Source of the DNA: Manduca sexta
Lineage: Eukaryota > Arthropoda > Insecta > Lepidoptera > Sphingidae
DNA: 64,000 bases
Reading direction: 5' to 3'
Assembly: GCF_014839805.1 (NCBI RefSeq)
Contig: NC_051117.1
Span: 7,440,001 to 7,504,000, forward strand
The first letter of the stretch is position 1. Each line of letters starts with the position of its first letter. A program made the position numbers and the translations under genes. Positions 1-13,225 of the stretch are shown here, one piece after another. The notes under the pieces are model-generated. The model ran no database searches. It had not been told where the DNA came from and worked only from the letters and a program-made list of their open reading frames with translations.

Positions 1-1451
1 CAAACGTATACTACAATAACGTAGCGCTGTATTAGAGTCTGGCTCTCACAGAGTAAGAAAACTAATTTAGTTTATTCAAGAAAAGATTTATAAAGCATCA
101 ACAGCAACCCACTTTTAAACAGTTTCTTTGTTATAGTTGTTTTAAATTACAGAATTTTAATATGAAGTCGGACAAAATTACCTTTTTGTATAAAACAATA
201 CTTAAATACCCGCTCGAAGCACCCGAGTTATCGCCATCTATCACAACTCGCATTAAATAAATCACACGTAAATGTGTATGACATGCTCCAACAGCATTTA
301 AATTACCTTATTTAACGAATAAAAACAAAACTAACAATGAATTTACAAATAAATTCCTTTATAATTAAAAAAAAAACAAAACCCCGATTTTTAACAAAAC
401 AAAAGTACAAAAATTTGCATGTCCCGACAATCAGTAATGGCGGAACGCATTATGACCATTGTCTTCGCAAGTAATTAAATTAAAAAAGGTAAAAGCAACA
501 CGCAATTCTGCCGCTAATTAAAGTAACGGAAGAAAGAAACGTCTAAGTAGTAAGTTGGCAACAAAAATACAAAAGGCGCCACAGGGATTTGGTGACGGAA
601 TGAGAGTTTGCGTGCCGCGTCACTTCTTCGGATTCCATATTTGAATTGTTTGCGACTGTTTTGTTTTGTTTATTCTTTTTTGTTTCTTTTTTATTGTCTA
701 CGGAACTTGGTGGATTGTTTTGGCGGAAATTATAAGTGCTTTAATTAGTTTAAATTATTGTGGAATACATTCATTCAGTTCACACGATATCTAAATTGTA
801 AGAGTACAAGTAATAATTTTAATATACTTTTGATTGAAACTATTAGCAATATCGAGATTTTGAAAAAATCTTGATATAGTTGCTCAAAAAAATTCGAGCA
901 CGTGTACGAATAATACTATACAATTTATACAGTTCTTATTTCGAAAGACAAATGAGTTCCAATTTTAAAAATACAACCTTTTTTCCTACCAATGGAATCG
1001 ATATCGTAAATCGATTTAAAAACAGAACAGCTGTCGGTCCGACACCATCATAAAGTACGTTTTACGAAGAAATCACCGAAAAAACCGGAACACTCACATC
1101 ACTATCGTACCGGTGATTTTTTACCGGTATTTTGGTAACATATGCGTTAACAGGTGCTGTGCGTGAGATTTGGAACGTCTATAGGAAATGTTAATATTGC
1201 GAGACACCGTTTTTACAAAACGTTCTTTGATACTTTGTATTAAAGTAGCTTTTAGGTATTCATTAAAATTTATTTGGAGAATCGTGTTATAATAAAGATA
1301 AGGTGCAGAAAATATTGTCTTTAAATTAAATTTATAATTTTTGCGCATCTTTATTTATATTTATTAATACCTACATGCTATAGTATTACATTATTTAGAA
1401 TAATTGTATGCCAATTAATTTGATATATAACAGGAACAACACATATAAATT

Positions 1452-1655
1452 ACTAGCCTTTGCTCGCGGCTTCAACCGCGTGAAGGAGTTTTCTGAGATA
1501 AAACTCCCGTTATATATTTTCCCGGGATAAAAAGCCTATAACCTTCCCAGGGTCTTACACTATCTCCATACCAAATTTCATAAAAATCCGTTCAGTAGAT
1601 TTAGAGAAAATCGATATTACAGACAGACAGAAAAGGAGTCTTTGTTTTATAATAT
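1452..1655 (-). mobile_element. RTE-type LINE 3' tail fragment
   Basis: Contains the widespread lepidopteran signature: TTTGCTCGCGGCTTC, a CCGTTATATATTTTCCCGGG block, CTATCTCCATACCAAATTTC, CCGTTCAGTAGATTT and a CAGACAGACAG run. No reverse transcriptase frame remains. It is duplicated at 60946-61148. Confidence 0.7.
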
Positions 1656-2282
1656 GTATAGAATGCTACTCATGGATTCGTCCTCGTGAAATAATCTCAA
1701 AAAGATGAAAAATGGACTGAAATTTCCTCGGAAAAAAAGTAGGCAATATAAATTGTCTTTAGTTTATATAAGCGACTTTATCTAAGTAATAATTAAATAT
1801 TCACATGTACCATGACTTATCATAATTAGTGTAACTATGTTCGCCTACGTGATGAACAAAGCATTTTTTTTATTTTTAAGGCTATATAATTGAATAGACA
1901 TTCATTCAAAGCTTATTCAAAAAAATATCAATACAAACCCATTTATAGATGCATAAACTAACACATCATTTAACAATTCTAAAATCTAGTTACGAATGTG
2001 CATATGAAAAGGCTGCCATGTTTTTCTCTGGACATTATGTAGACCTCTTTCAACAGCCAATTGTAATGCTAAATCCAGCATCTTTGTCTTGCCCGCAGTG
2101 TCCTCAATTTGCAACACTTGAGATTAGAATAAGGAAAAATATACGTTACTGGAATTATTTATGCGCTATATTTTCATGTTTGAATAGCTTAGATGTGTGA
2201 CGAATTGTATGAAGTAGATATTTTAATAAATAAATAGTTGTATCTTGTATATGATGATGATAATAGGGCTCAGTATTTTTAA

Positions 2283-2593
2283 TATATATTAATATCAGCT
2301 CTGTATTATTGACTCACTGCTGGACGGGCTTTTTTTACTACTGAGAGGGATTAGGCCTTAGTCCACCACGCTGGCCTAGTTCGGATTGGTAGACTTCACA
2401 TACCTTCGAAATTATTATGGTGCATTTTTTAGACCAAGCAATTTCCTCACGATGTTTCCTACGCCGTTAAAGCAAACGATAATTCAAATATATGTACACA
2501 TAACTTTAGAAAAGCCGGAGGTGCCTTTGGGTCTGAACCTGCGGAAATTCGTCTTGGCAATCCGTTCCACTCCCAACTAGGCTATCGCCGCTT
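2283..2593 (-). mobile_element. tRNA-derived SINE (family A), degraded
   Basis: Reverse-oriented copy. The start AATATCAGCTCTGTATTATT, the middle GGCCTTAGTCCACCACGCTGG and the tRNA-like head, read inversely as CTAGGCTATCGCCGC, are all present; the interior has a deletion. Duplicated at 61780-62088. Confidence 0.8.
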
Positions 2594-3692
2594 TTTTACT
2601 TTATATTAAAAAAGACTATAATTTTGCAAATATTTCTATTTATATGAAACATTTTCTAGAATATTCTAGAAATCTACCCATATTAAATAACGTTTTCTAA
2701 TTGAACAATTTTAGTTCCAAATTTAAAATTTAAAACCCAAATAGTAACAACACTGGCTGTCTAAGATGAAACTTGTACGAAAAAAAATCTTTAAAGGTAA
2801 CTTTAATTTGCGCGAAAGAATAACAAATAACCAGCCTATTCGAGACAAAGGAATATCGCCCTTAAGAAGCATATGGCGGGGAAGGGGTTGCGAGTAGAAA
2901 AAAACAAAAAACGTTATAATTAATACGAGTAATTAATTGTGCCTTTGTTATAAAAATAATTTGTAAGACGCTTCGTCGGATTTTTGGTGTTTAATAATTA
3001 GTGTTGTTATATTATTTGGAATAGACGTTTTATTTTTAATGCATGGATTCACCTTGTATGTAGATTGCCCCACCGTTGGGCACGGATTTTTTTTAAATAT
3101 AGAAGTTCTTTAGTCTATTGAATTAATGTTGTAGACTTTTACATTTGTCATATTTTTTTAAGCTTAAAAATCATAATTTTCACGCAATCTCTGGATATTT
3201 TTGAAGACAACAAGACTTTTTCCAAAAGTCTAGGCGTTTTAGAAGACCTAAATTCCATCTATCCGTTTAAGTAAAGCTTAAATAATTCCCAAATCGAAAC
3301 TCCCCAAAAACTACAATCAAACTGCAATGGCGAATATTAAAAAAGTTGCAAAACGTGAGACAATTAAAAGAGGGTAAAACGGTAAGTCCATTTTAATACC
3401 AATCAGGGGCCGACACCTAAAGAAAAAAGAATATGGCCGAAGAAATTTCTCGCCCCAATATAATTTCCTAATCGCTGGGCCGAACGTCCGGTTCCGGCAA
3501 AAAAAGATACCTCAGGAGCGATGTCTTGTCAAAATACGATTAGCGTGGATGCGATCTTGGAGGCTTTGTGACTCTTCTTATTAGAAACTTGAATCATTTT
3601 GATTTGACTTGAGATTGGTTTAAAAAAATCCTTTATATCTTTTTATTTAAGTATAATATTTTGACGGGTTTTTTGGCTTGAGTAATGTGTAA

Positions 3693-3917
3693 TATAATAA
3701 TAATAATATCAGCTGTATACTGTCCTACTGCTGAGCACAGGCCTCCTCTACTGAGGGGGATCAGGCTTTAGTCTACCACGCTGGCCTAGCGCGGATTGTT
3801 AGACTTCACATACCTTCAAATTTCTTATTGAGAACTTCTCAGGTATGCAGGTTTCCTCACGATATTTTCCTTCACCATTAAAGCAAGCGATAATTCACAG
3901 AGTAATATGATTTTTAA
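3693..3917 (-). mobile_element. SINE family A fragment lacking the tRNA-like head
   Basis: Begins with an ATA microsatellite and AATATCAGCTGTATACTG, continues through the CTGGCCTAGCGCGG block and the GGTTTCCTCACGATATTTTC block, and stops at AGCGATAATTCACAGAG. Duplicated at 63214-63438. Confidence 0.75.
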
Positions 3918-4479
3918 ATAATATTAGCTCCAGCGTACAAGAGGCAAAATTACTACGGCCCTAGTTTCTATTTATATTACTTTTAATATTACCAAAACTC
4001 GACAAAGAACCCAAAGACTCTACCAATAAATTGACCGAACTGTTAAAGGTTTATATTATATCAATTTAGCTGATTTTTTATATGTCATTGCAGTTTGCAT
4101 AACGATGGAAAATATCAAGCACAAAAAAAAATTACAGCTAATAATAAACTGTCCAGTATAAAAATTCTAAGTGCGTTACTTCTACATATTCCATTCCTAA
4201 CACAAATTAAATAACAATAATATATGCAGTCTTATCCACCTTAAACCAACGGTACGAATGTCAATATTTACTGAAGTAAAAGAAGGCGACAAAAAATAAA
4301 TTAGGCAAAAGCTCATTTTGGGCTCAAAAATCTTCGTCGCGACATCTGTGGCGGGGGCGTGGGGGACATAGACGGAGCCAGAGGGGCGTGAGGGGGCAAT
4401 CTTCATTACTATTTGAGTGCTTAAGTGTTTGCTAATGGGTGGAATATTGCATGTGGGTAGGCTTTGGAGTTTTCGAAAT

Positions 4480-6540
4480 CAATGGTTTTAGGCATTGTTA
4501 GGTCTCGGAGAAAATCAGGGATTTAAATATGGCCTCATAGTACTCCTGACTGCTAAGAGGATCCAAATACTAGCTAGAATGATTTGACAGACTTTATTGA
4601 ACTTTAATATTGTAGGATATTCTTAGGTATGATTTTTAACAAAGTATTACATAAAATTATTGTTAAAATAATATGAAGATCTATAAGTAATATTATCATT
4701 AGTTTGTAGGGCATCATCTCCAGAAATGATAATAGTAGAAAGCCAAATTATTTTCGTATAATTAAAGTTTTATTTAACTTAGATTTTTTACTTTTATCCA
4801 CGGAAATTTTCACCCAAAGCAGTGAGTAAAATCTAGTATATGATAAAAAGTGCGTACCCGATAACTAAGAGCAAAAATCATATTTCCCGCAAGTACTACT
4901 CGAGTATAATTGAAAAATAACTTGGGGGTTTCTTTCACCCAAAAAAGCAAGGGTTTAACCTCTGGTTTACTTTAAATTACGAACTTTGCGCAACTCCGAC
5001 CTTCCTGCCATTTTGCGTGTTTATCTTTAGAATTTTTATTATAAAAACAATTTTTGTGGTGTTTATTGATGCAAATCTGACCTGTGGCTTGATGCTGGCT
5101 GATCTCTGTTCGATTTTCAAATACGTTATTATTTTTTAAATTGGAACGATTCGAATGTTCGAATTTTAAACTTTGGGCATTCCATTTGTATAAAATGATA
5201 ATATTATTAACACATTAAAATATGTTATTTATTCATAAACAATCTAATTTAAAAAATCAAACGGAAAGTCACGTCCTAAAAAAAAAACTAAGTTCTTGTA
5301 TAAGTACTATATAAGCCATTGAAGAATTATTGATGCAAAATATCTCCAAAACCTAAAACTTAACGGTTGTCGAAAATCTTAATTATATATAGAAAAAATT
5401 TGCCAGTCGCCTAAGAGGTAGGTAAGCGTCATAACCGAATATAGTCGATCATTTACCAAAAAAAAAACAATAAGTACAAGGACCAAAACAAACGGCAGGA
5501 CCGAGCCCTAATTTAGAGGTAAACATCGGTGAAATCAAATAAAAACCGATCGCGCGAAACAACCTTTTTTCCGTCTCAACATTCTGCAAATAGGCTTCTG
5601 TGTAGGTGGTAGGATGTGTTTTGATACTTGAGATAAGCAAAATAATATTTTTATGTATATACTGGTTTCGTTTTAGAAAAGCAAATTAATATTTCAAATA
5701 ATTGCTATTGGAGTTAATGAGGTCTATATTTTTATTTTACCGCAAATAGCCTGTCACGCAAGAAACATATTTTAGTTATAAATAAAATCGCATTTTTCAA
5801 TAAAAAAAAGTCTAATACGTAATTAAATATGCAATTTCGAAGAGGACACTTCGCATAAATATAATATCTAGATCTATATCGAGTACATTATAATAACAAA
5901 TAACAAAAAAAAATTGCTAATTGAACCTAAAATCTCACCCAAAAAATTTTTTTTTATCCTTTAAAACAAATGTACTGTCTAAACTTTTTACATTTTCGGA
6001 CATGTAAGTACCCTTTTCAAAATAGCATATTCGATTTATACTTTAATTAAAATACCTATTGACGCAGAAAACACGTCGTATCGCATTTAATTATTATATA
6101 ACCAGGAAAAATGAAGCAAGAACAAAGAATATTAATTAATCCATAATAAAACACAACTCGCTGGTGTATATTAATTAAAAATATAAAACTATGATAACAA
6201 TAAGGCAAAGCGAGCTCAATATAGATAATGATGACAATATATAACATAGTATTAATATATTTTTATGTAGTAATTCACTACAGCATTTTAAACATATAAA
6301 CTAATTTTAACACTTTTTATTAGGGTTTGGTATATGGGTAAGTTCATTTTTTGGATAGCAAATATCTAAATATCCCCAGTAGTTATACTGGATATAATGT
6401 ATTTATCCTTTAAAACAGTATTAAAAGAATACTGAGCGTGAAATATACTACTTTAAGATGCTAGCAGAAAATAGAGCCCATATAATCTATCGAAAATATC
6501 ATAATATTACATATAATACGATTAGCAAGTAATATTTGAG
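4480..6540. other. Unique AT-rich sequence, no gene seen
   Basis: Poly-A/T runs and short chance open frames only. Nothing with splice sites or domains was recognised. The same holds for 6656-7349, 7711-8444 and 8618-10275, the last with a C-rich patch at about 9410-9475. Confidence 0.6.
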
Positions 6541-6655
6541 ATGGAAAAACCCAGTCACAATTATGTTTGGCCCGACCCGGGATTTGAAGCCAGGACTTCA
6601 GCGCGGAAGCCGTGTTCATACCGCGTACGCATTACAACTGCATCACCAAGTTAGT
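6541..6655 (-). mobile_element. tRNA-derived SINE (family B) head fragment
   Basis: Inverse tRNA-like head: GGGATTTGAAGCC is the inverse B box and TGCATCACCAAG the inverse A box. It is preceded by GGAAAAACCCAGTCACAATT, the family-B junction also found at 10930. Confidence 0.65.
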
Positions 6656-7349
6656 CAAACATAAAACTTATAGATTACGGGACCAAGGAAGGTTCCTTCT
6701 ATTTCTTTCTTCCTTGATCCTGATAAGGTAACCAAGATCAGAGATACTACTGTCACGTCCAACTATTTCTTGTCATAACTACGGCAAGGATTTTTTTTTT
6801 AAATTATATAACTGCCAATCTAAATATCAACTTACCGCTAAAAACATATATTAAAACCATATTAATCAATATAAAATAATAATACTATACTACTACGGAA
6901 AAAAAATACTTATTAATAATAAACGTTTTGATAAACCCAAGTATCAAGAAGGATACACCGCGGTACCATCTTTTCTGGAGGGTGGCACAAAGACGCGATG
7001 GAAAATGAAAAAAGCGACAGAAAAAAAGATAACCGAATCCCTTCCATTTGAACCAATCGTGAAAATTACGCACACTTCTATTGGACTTTGTTTTTTTATT
7101 TGCGTTTCGTGTTTACGTATTGTTTTAAACGATCCACTGCGTTTTCTGATGTCCTGGTACTTTTTATTTGTTTTCATAGATTCTTAGCCTATCTTAAGTG
7201 CTAACTTCTCGTCAATAGTTAGAATAAGCCAATCGAAACAACTGTAAGAATGTCAAACTTATTTCTTGATTCTTGACTGTAGCGGGTAGGATCGTGAATA
7301 GGAACGGGATGTAAACGTCAACAAATTTTACCAATGTTGGTACAATAGG

Positions 7350-7710
7350 AAGGAATTCCTCCTAGAAGAATTTCGGCCACGGCGGCCAATCTCCACAGAG
7401 ATCAGCCAGGTACGCAGGAGATATTATAGTGCACAAGTGTGTGCGCAATACACAAGCGCTCTCTGTTCCTTCACTCTCATAGTCCAGTGAGACAATCCGA
7501 CACGACCGGAGAGAGATCAGGCGCAGGACCAACGGCTTTACGAGCTTTCGAAACCTCGGGGGTATCACCTCTAACTTTCCGACACCGAACTGCGACTGAT
7601 TAATTTTTAAGATAGAAAACCCCAGTTACAATTATTTTTGACCCGACCCAAAATTCGAACACTGGACCTCAGATAGACGTAGGCAGAGACTATACCGCTT
7701 ATAATTCCGG
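7350..7710 (-). mobile_element. SINE family B, long copy
   Basis: Body CGGCCACGGCGGCCAATCTC, ATATTATAGTGCACAAGTGTG, GAGAGAGATCAGGCGCAGGA, then an AAACCCCAGTTACAATTATT junction and a degraded tRNA-like head. The 68-codon minus-strand open frame here is part of the repeat, not a gene. Confidence 0.7.
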
Positions 7711-8444
7711 TACATTTAATTAATGTGTATATTTGATATTCCATACTGTCTACTATAGCCATCTAATACGTTAAACCGAATAAAATTTACTTGAACCTCA
7801 AAACGGGCCCTTACTGACCATACTACAGAGTTCAAAATTATTCTGATTTATTTAATTACATTCCAAAAACCACGTCAGTTAAACTGTACCTTTTAAGTAG
7901 GTATTAAGAACCACATAATATAACTCCCCAGTGTCCCAGTGGACGAGGATTTCTTTCGGGCGGACAAAATTTTCCATTAAGATTTTTTTTTAAGCGATAA
8001 GATGGATTAGTTGCTAGAGTTACAATTCCCAAGGTCCCGTACCCCTTTGCGGTGTTGTTAATTTCTAATAAACAAAATGGCGGATAATTTTTTGGGAACA
8101 TTTTCATTCTGTTTCATGCGTCAACGGGGCTAGGGCTTTATATAAAATTATTTTGATAGCATGAAGAGTGAGTAGGCACTGATATAAGCTCACGTACGGA
8201 GCGACATAGTCGTGAAATTACGAGCAATCTCCTTAAATAAAGATAAAAAAACTTCTGTTTCAAGTATGAATAAATAAAAACATCACTTGTACCAACTGAG
8301 AATTGTTTTTGAAATTAACTTTATGTCTCTATTTCTCAATTTATAGATTTAGTGAAAGTTAAAAGACAGGACGTCAAAGAACATTGCATCACATTTCTTC
8401 ACCTAGTCTTATTATTATAAACATTTGTCACTGCTATTCTGCAC

Positions 8445-8617
8445 ATAATAAGACTTAACATCTCATGTCTCAACATGGCAAGTGCAGTGGAATACCAGCA
8501 AACAATACTTTGTAATTCATGGTGTTGGATGGTGTTTCTACTGTTTATGGGCGGTCGTATCGCTACCATCAGGCGAACAGCAAAGCTCGTCTCATCACTC
8601 TAAGCAATAAAAAAAAC
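8445..8617 (+). mobile_element. LINE-like 3' end (family D)
   Basis: Shares AAGACTTAACATCTCATG, GCAGTGGAATACCA, GTGTTGGATGGTGTTTC and TCGTCTCATCACTC with the copies at 31658 and 14131, and ends near an A run. Confidence 0.65.
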
Positions 8618-10275
8618 TTTATTTTATCTTAAAACTATGTAAAACACATATACACAGTGCTCAATTTATAAAATAACCGGACAAAATTCACGTAATGTTA
8701 TTCTTACAGTCGGTGCCTAGCGATGTTTTACTAAATTATATTAAAAGGTGTATGTTTTGCCAAATATGTTTGTACCTAACCACAGTGCTGCGGCCACGCG
8801 CGGCGAGCGCTCATATGCATTTCCTTTAAATTAAACTAATGCGATATTCGATCGGTGAATTAATGATAATTTCGTGTATTTCACGGTGCCGTGCGGTTTA
8901 TGTTTGATTCTGAATATATTTGAATATGATTTTTAAAATTTCTTTGTGAGTTTTGTCCGCTAAATGTAAGTTCGGCCAGTGTGCAATAATTTACAGTTTA
9001 TCTTGGGCTTCATCGAAAATCAAGAATTTATTTTCAGTTTTAAAATACATCTTTTTTACGACTATCTGATTATTTCTTAAATCTATTTCGCATAGTCCAA
9101 AACGTTAGTGCTTTCTTTCCAAATCTTAAAGTAATCTTTGTGACATAATTCCTTAGGCACAATTATCATTATCTTGTAAAGTAAACTCTCCAATCTCTCG
9201 AATTTTCGTTATTGCTACTTCGTCATACATAGTTTAATTATACATATTTCTTATTCAACATACAGCTTTAAACAAACCATTCTTTAAATCATTCCAATCA
9301 ACTGAAAAAATCATCAAAATCATCCAAGCCGAACGTTAGCTGTACTCTTTCACGACTCGTTCCGGAATCATCGCTTGTATGGCGCAATGATTCTATTGAT
9401 TTCCACTATCCCGCGTCCCCCCCTAACCCGTGACGACCCCCGACCCCTCCCGCGGGCACACGAGATCCCCCTCTCAACCCACTATGTACATAAGTATATA
9501 GTGGACGATAATTGGCAGGAGCGTGAATATCCAAATTGTATATACTTTGCATCATACATTTTGCATGAGTTAAATGTATTGAGGTGGTGTGCAGGTTCGA
9601 TTCTGGTTAATAGAAAGATGGTTTGTGAATGTCTGATGTCTTGAATTAGTTTTAATATATGAGTAAAGAGTGTTACAGGTCGGGTTAGATGCTTGGATAC
9701 TTCATATTAGCTTACATCATTTTGAGTTTGATTATTGACTTAGAGATAGTCTTATAAACTTGTTCTAGCGTTAAGAGGTGGTTAAGAACTGCTTAAATAG
9801 CTGTCAAAAACATCACCGGTTCCTAGTTTAAACCTTATTAAGAGGCAAGATGAATTTTGAGTTACATCTGATCGAGTAAACTTGTATTTTAACTAAGCAT
9901 ATCTTTAATAAGTCTTCAGTAAATGACGAATGACTTAAAAAAATCATGACTATAGCAAAATTTTATAGATCCAGAATTTGAATGTAATTGTTTTACAGCA
10001 ATGCCGACCACATTCCGACCGATGTTCCGGTTTCAATTCTCAGTTCGATCAAAATGTACTTATTGTCTGAAATGATAGCGTTGAACTAATCCATGATGCT
10101 AAATAATAGTGACAGATTATATTCTTATCTTCAAAAGGTTACTCAATTCGTCGTGTTTTTCTTTGCTATAATACCTTTACTTACTTACTAACTTTAATTA
10201 CCTTAACTGAACTTAAGTGAAAAGTGAAAGAATCACTGTCATCCGCAAAATCCGCAGTTCGCTTGATGGTAAGCG

Positions 10276-10775
10276 NNNNNNNNNNNNNNNNNNNNNNNNN
10301 NNNNNNNNNNNNNNNNNNNNNNNNNNNNNNNNNNNNNNNNNNNNNNNNNNNNNNNNNNNNNNNNNNNNNNNNNNNNNNNNNNNNNNNNNNNNNNNNNNNN
10401 NNNNNNNNNNNNNNNNNNNNNNNNNNNNNNNNNNNNNNNNNNNNNNNNNNNNNNNNNNNNNNNNNNNNNNNNNNNNNNNNNNNNNNNNNNNNNNNNNNNN
10501 NNNNNNNNNNNNNNNNNNNNNNNNNNNNNNNNNNNNNNNNNNNNNNNNNNNNNNNNNNNNNNNNNNNNNNNNNNNNNNNNNNNNNNNNNNNNNNNNNNNN
10601 NNNNNNNNNNNNNNNNNNNNNNNNNNNNNNNNNNNNNNNNNNNNNNNNNNNNNNNNNNNNNNNNNNNNNNNNNNNNNNNNNNNNNNNNNNNNNNNNNNNN
10701 NNNNNNNNNNNNNNNNNNNNNNNNNNNNNNNNNNNNNNNNNNNNNNNNNNNNNNNNNNNNNNNNNNNNNNNNNNN
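10276..10775. other. Assembly gap, exactly 500 N
   Basis: The round number suggests a scaffold gap of unknown true size. The sequence on its right is an interrupted SINE family B copy, so repeats probably caused the break. Open frames reported across it are meaningless. Confidence 0.98.
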
Positions 10776-11050
10776 CTCTGTTCCTTAACTCTCATAGTTC
10801 GGTGAGACGGCAATCCGACATGACCGGAGAGAGATCAGGCGCAGGACCAACGGCTTTACGGGTTTTACCGAGGAACAGGGGTATCACATCACCAACTTCC
10901 TGACCCCGAGCTGTGACTGAGTAATTTTTAAGATGGAAAAACCCAGTCACAATTATTTTGGCCCGACCCGGAATTCGAACCCAGTACCTCAATACGGTAG
11001 TCGTACTTGTACCAGTAGGTACAATTATAACTACGCCACCGAGGTAGTCA
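10776..11050 (-). mobile_element. SINE family B, cut by the N gap
   Basis: Resumes after the gap at CTCTGTTCCTTAACTCTCAT and continues through GAGAGAGATCAGGCGCAGGA to the tRNA-like head (inverse B box GGAATTCGAACCC, inverse A box ACTACGCCACC). Its missing left part lies in the gap. Confidence 0.75.
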
Positions 11051-11458
11051 AAAACAAAGTAAAAGTCGAGGCAACATAAGTAAGTTAACATAGGATTTTG
11101 TAATAGTGAATCAGCGGAATATCAACGACATCCTACAAAAATCTACCTATTAGAACTCCTCTTTTAAATTATTTCACTCACGAGTGTTATAGTAAAATAC
11201 TTTTTATACAATCCAAAATAATTCGTCACTAAGCGAATAACTACCTATTAAAACTAATAATACAGGATTTGAATTTTTACCCTAATCACGTAAATAAAAA
11301 CCTCGATTTATGGTAATGTAGGACTAATTTCTTATACTAATAACTTAAAATCGATAGTGCAAAAGAGGCGCCTTCAACAGGTTTTTTATTTTCTTGGTCA
11401 AGTTATATCACGGGATTGCACTCCGCTGCTATGGTTACATTAGATCTTAATATACAAT

Positions 11459-11710
11459 TCGCTCTCTTAATAAAATAATTACCTATTCCAAAATTGTTAA
11501 TTTGTGGGAATCGTCTAAAAACTAATTACTGTTGACGATTTATACTTTTTCTTCCTTTTTTTCATGCCATAGGTTTCATTTTTGACCTATCTTTATAAGT
11601 TAAACTTTATAGCAAATTAAAAAAAAAGGCCGCAAACACTAATTCGTTTCTTTAACGATTACTACAAATTAACAATTTTGGAATAGGTCATTATTTTATT
11701 AAAGGAGCGA
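11459..11710. mobile_element. Palindromic MITE with about 60-bp inverted repeats
   Basis: The left arm begins TCGCTCTCTTAATAAAATAA and runs on to the 11520s. The right arm, read inversely from 11710, begins TCGCTCCTTTAATAAAATAA and matches for about 60 bases with few differences, including CCTATTCCAAAATTGTTAAT. It has a short unique centre and no open frame. A clear target-site duplication is not evident, so the superfamily is unassigned. Confidence 0.75.
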
Positions 11711-13059
11711 TAATAAGCTTCCTATCCTTAACTGCTTTCTCTTTTTCTTTGTATTATATGTTTAATTACAAGATTGGATCTTATAAAGCCCAATAAATAT
11801 ATTAAGAATAACAAAACAAATATACAGCCATTGAAAACTCATTGACCTTAGAAATCAACAAAATACAATAAAAAAGAATCATATTTTTGATAATATTTAG
11901 TTTGTATTAATGTAGAGTTTTAGCAGAATGTAGTAGTAAACTGAGAGGTACAAAGTTCGACTCTCTATTCAGGCATTTGGTATTTAACTCTATTGCCAAA
12001 GATGAGAAAGAGAAGAGAAGTAACCTACAGTAGATTGACAGGCGGCAGACGGTCGTTAAAACTGAGCCAAATTGTTTTGGCAATATGAATGAAATAGTGT
12101 TGTACTGATCCCACATTTATGTAGGACAAAGTTAGTAGTATAAGAGATGTTATAGATAAAAAATATTTATTAGATATTATTGCTAAGAACCATTGAGGTA
12201 TATTCTATAGACACAAACGTCCATATAAACTATTTGTTCAAAATCTGAACTAAATAGCAACCAAAGCGTCACTGTTATAACCTATTTGTTCACTTGAACA
12301 ACAAATAATTTTACTTATTTGATTAACATTTTTTATTCAAATCCAATTTATATTATGAGCGCCACTCCGTACATAACCACACGCTGTCAATGTTGAAATC
12401 ATAGCAAAGTCAGGTGTACAGATTGCAGTACAGTTGAGTCGAACGCAATGAGTGTACGGAACGCCAGATCTAGTACGTAGTACATATATCAATGCTAAGA
12501 ACCAAAAATTATACGAAAGAACTATCTCGGTTAAATAAGATTTAAATAAGAAAATGCATAGAAAACGGTCCATTCTTTTGGTAGTGACGATGCCACAGAC
12601 TTACATATAGACCAGAGGCGAAAAGTGACGTTTTCCTAAAGGGCACACAACATATAGGTACTAATATGCATAAATACGATGAAAATCGTTCTGATAATTA
12701 GGTTTTAAATAAGTTACGAAAGGGTAGGCAGAAATTATATGGAGCCTTCGCCACTAATATACACTTTTAACTTATAAGACCCCTTTTGCATAGAAGGTTA
12801 AAAATATGTAGCAATTCACTAAATATCGTGTTAAATAAACAATATATTATCTCGTTCCCGAGCAACCAGAAACAAAACTTTGAGTTTTGGAAATGTCGCG
12901 GTCCGAGGTTTGACGCCAGATCGTAATATAATCAATTCAAATGTTATTTAGAATACATATTTTTTAGAATTTTCAATTTGTGTTGCTACTAAGTTGGCCG
13001 GGTTTGGATATTCCTCTCAAGTCTCAATATCATAAGATCACCTCCTGGCAGATTAACTA
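11711..13059. other. Unique AT-rich sequence, no gene seen
   Basis: No repeat family or coding feature recognised; the same is true of 13226-14130. Confidence 0.55.
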
Positions 13060-13225
13060 GTGGTAGGTCTCTCATATGTGAAAGTCCGCCTGGATAGGTA
13101 CCACCGCAATGTCTATTTCTGCCACCAATCAGCAGTGTATAGTCACTAATGTGTTCCAGTTTGAAGGACATTGTAGCCAGTATAACTACTGGACATAATG
13201 AGACTTAACATCTGACAGACATCCT
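13060..13225 (+). mobile_element. LINE-like 3' end (family D), 5' part
   Basis: GGTAGGTCTCTCATATGTGA AAGTCCGCCTGG, ACCACCGCAATGTCTATTTC, GTAGCCAGTATAACTACTGG; stops after ATGAGACTTAACATCTGAC. Confidence 0.65.

Larger units (their letters stand above)
1..4479 (+). repeat. Long direct repeat, copy A
   Basis: Collinear with 59485-64000, same orientation. By eye the first kilobase differs at roughly one base in a hundred, with small homopolymer indels. Some blocks (about 1350-1700, 2220-2350, 3030-3220) differ more, and one block (3221-3619) is essentially identical. The homology starts at the first base of the window and the partner runs to the last base, so neither outer boundary is visible. 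No gene is recognised; the 75-codon open frame near 1121-1348 is kept in both copies but has no known domain. Confidence 0.97.

Noticed and set aside
1121..1348. 75-codon minus frame present in both long-repeat copies
   Set aside because: Conservation between the copies is explained by the recent duplication; it has no recognisable domain or start context.
10181..10903. Three frames of about 190-230 codons across the N gap
   Set aside because: They consist mostly of unknown bases and have no real coding content.
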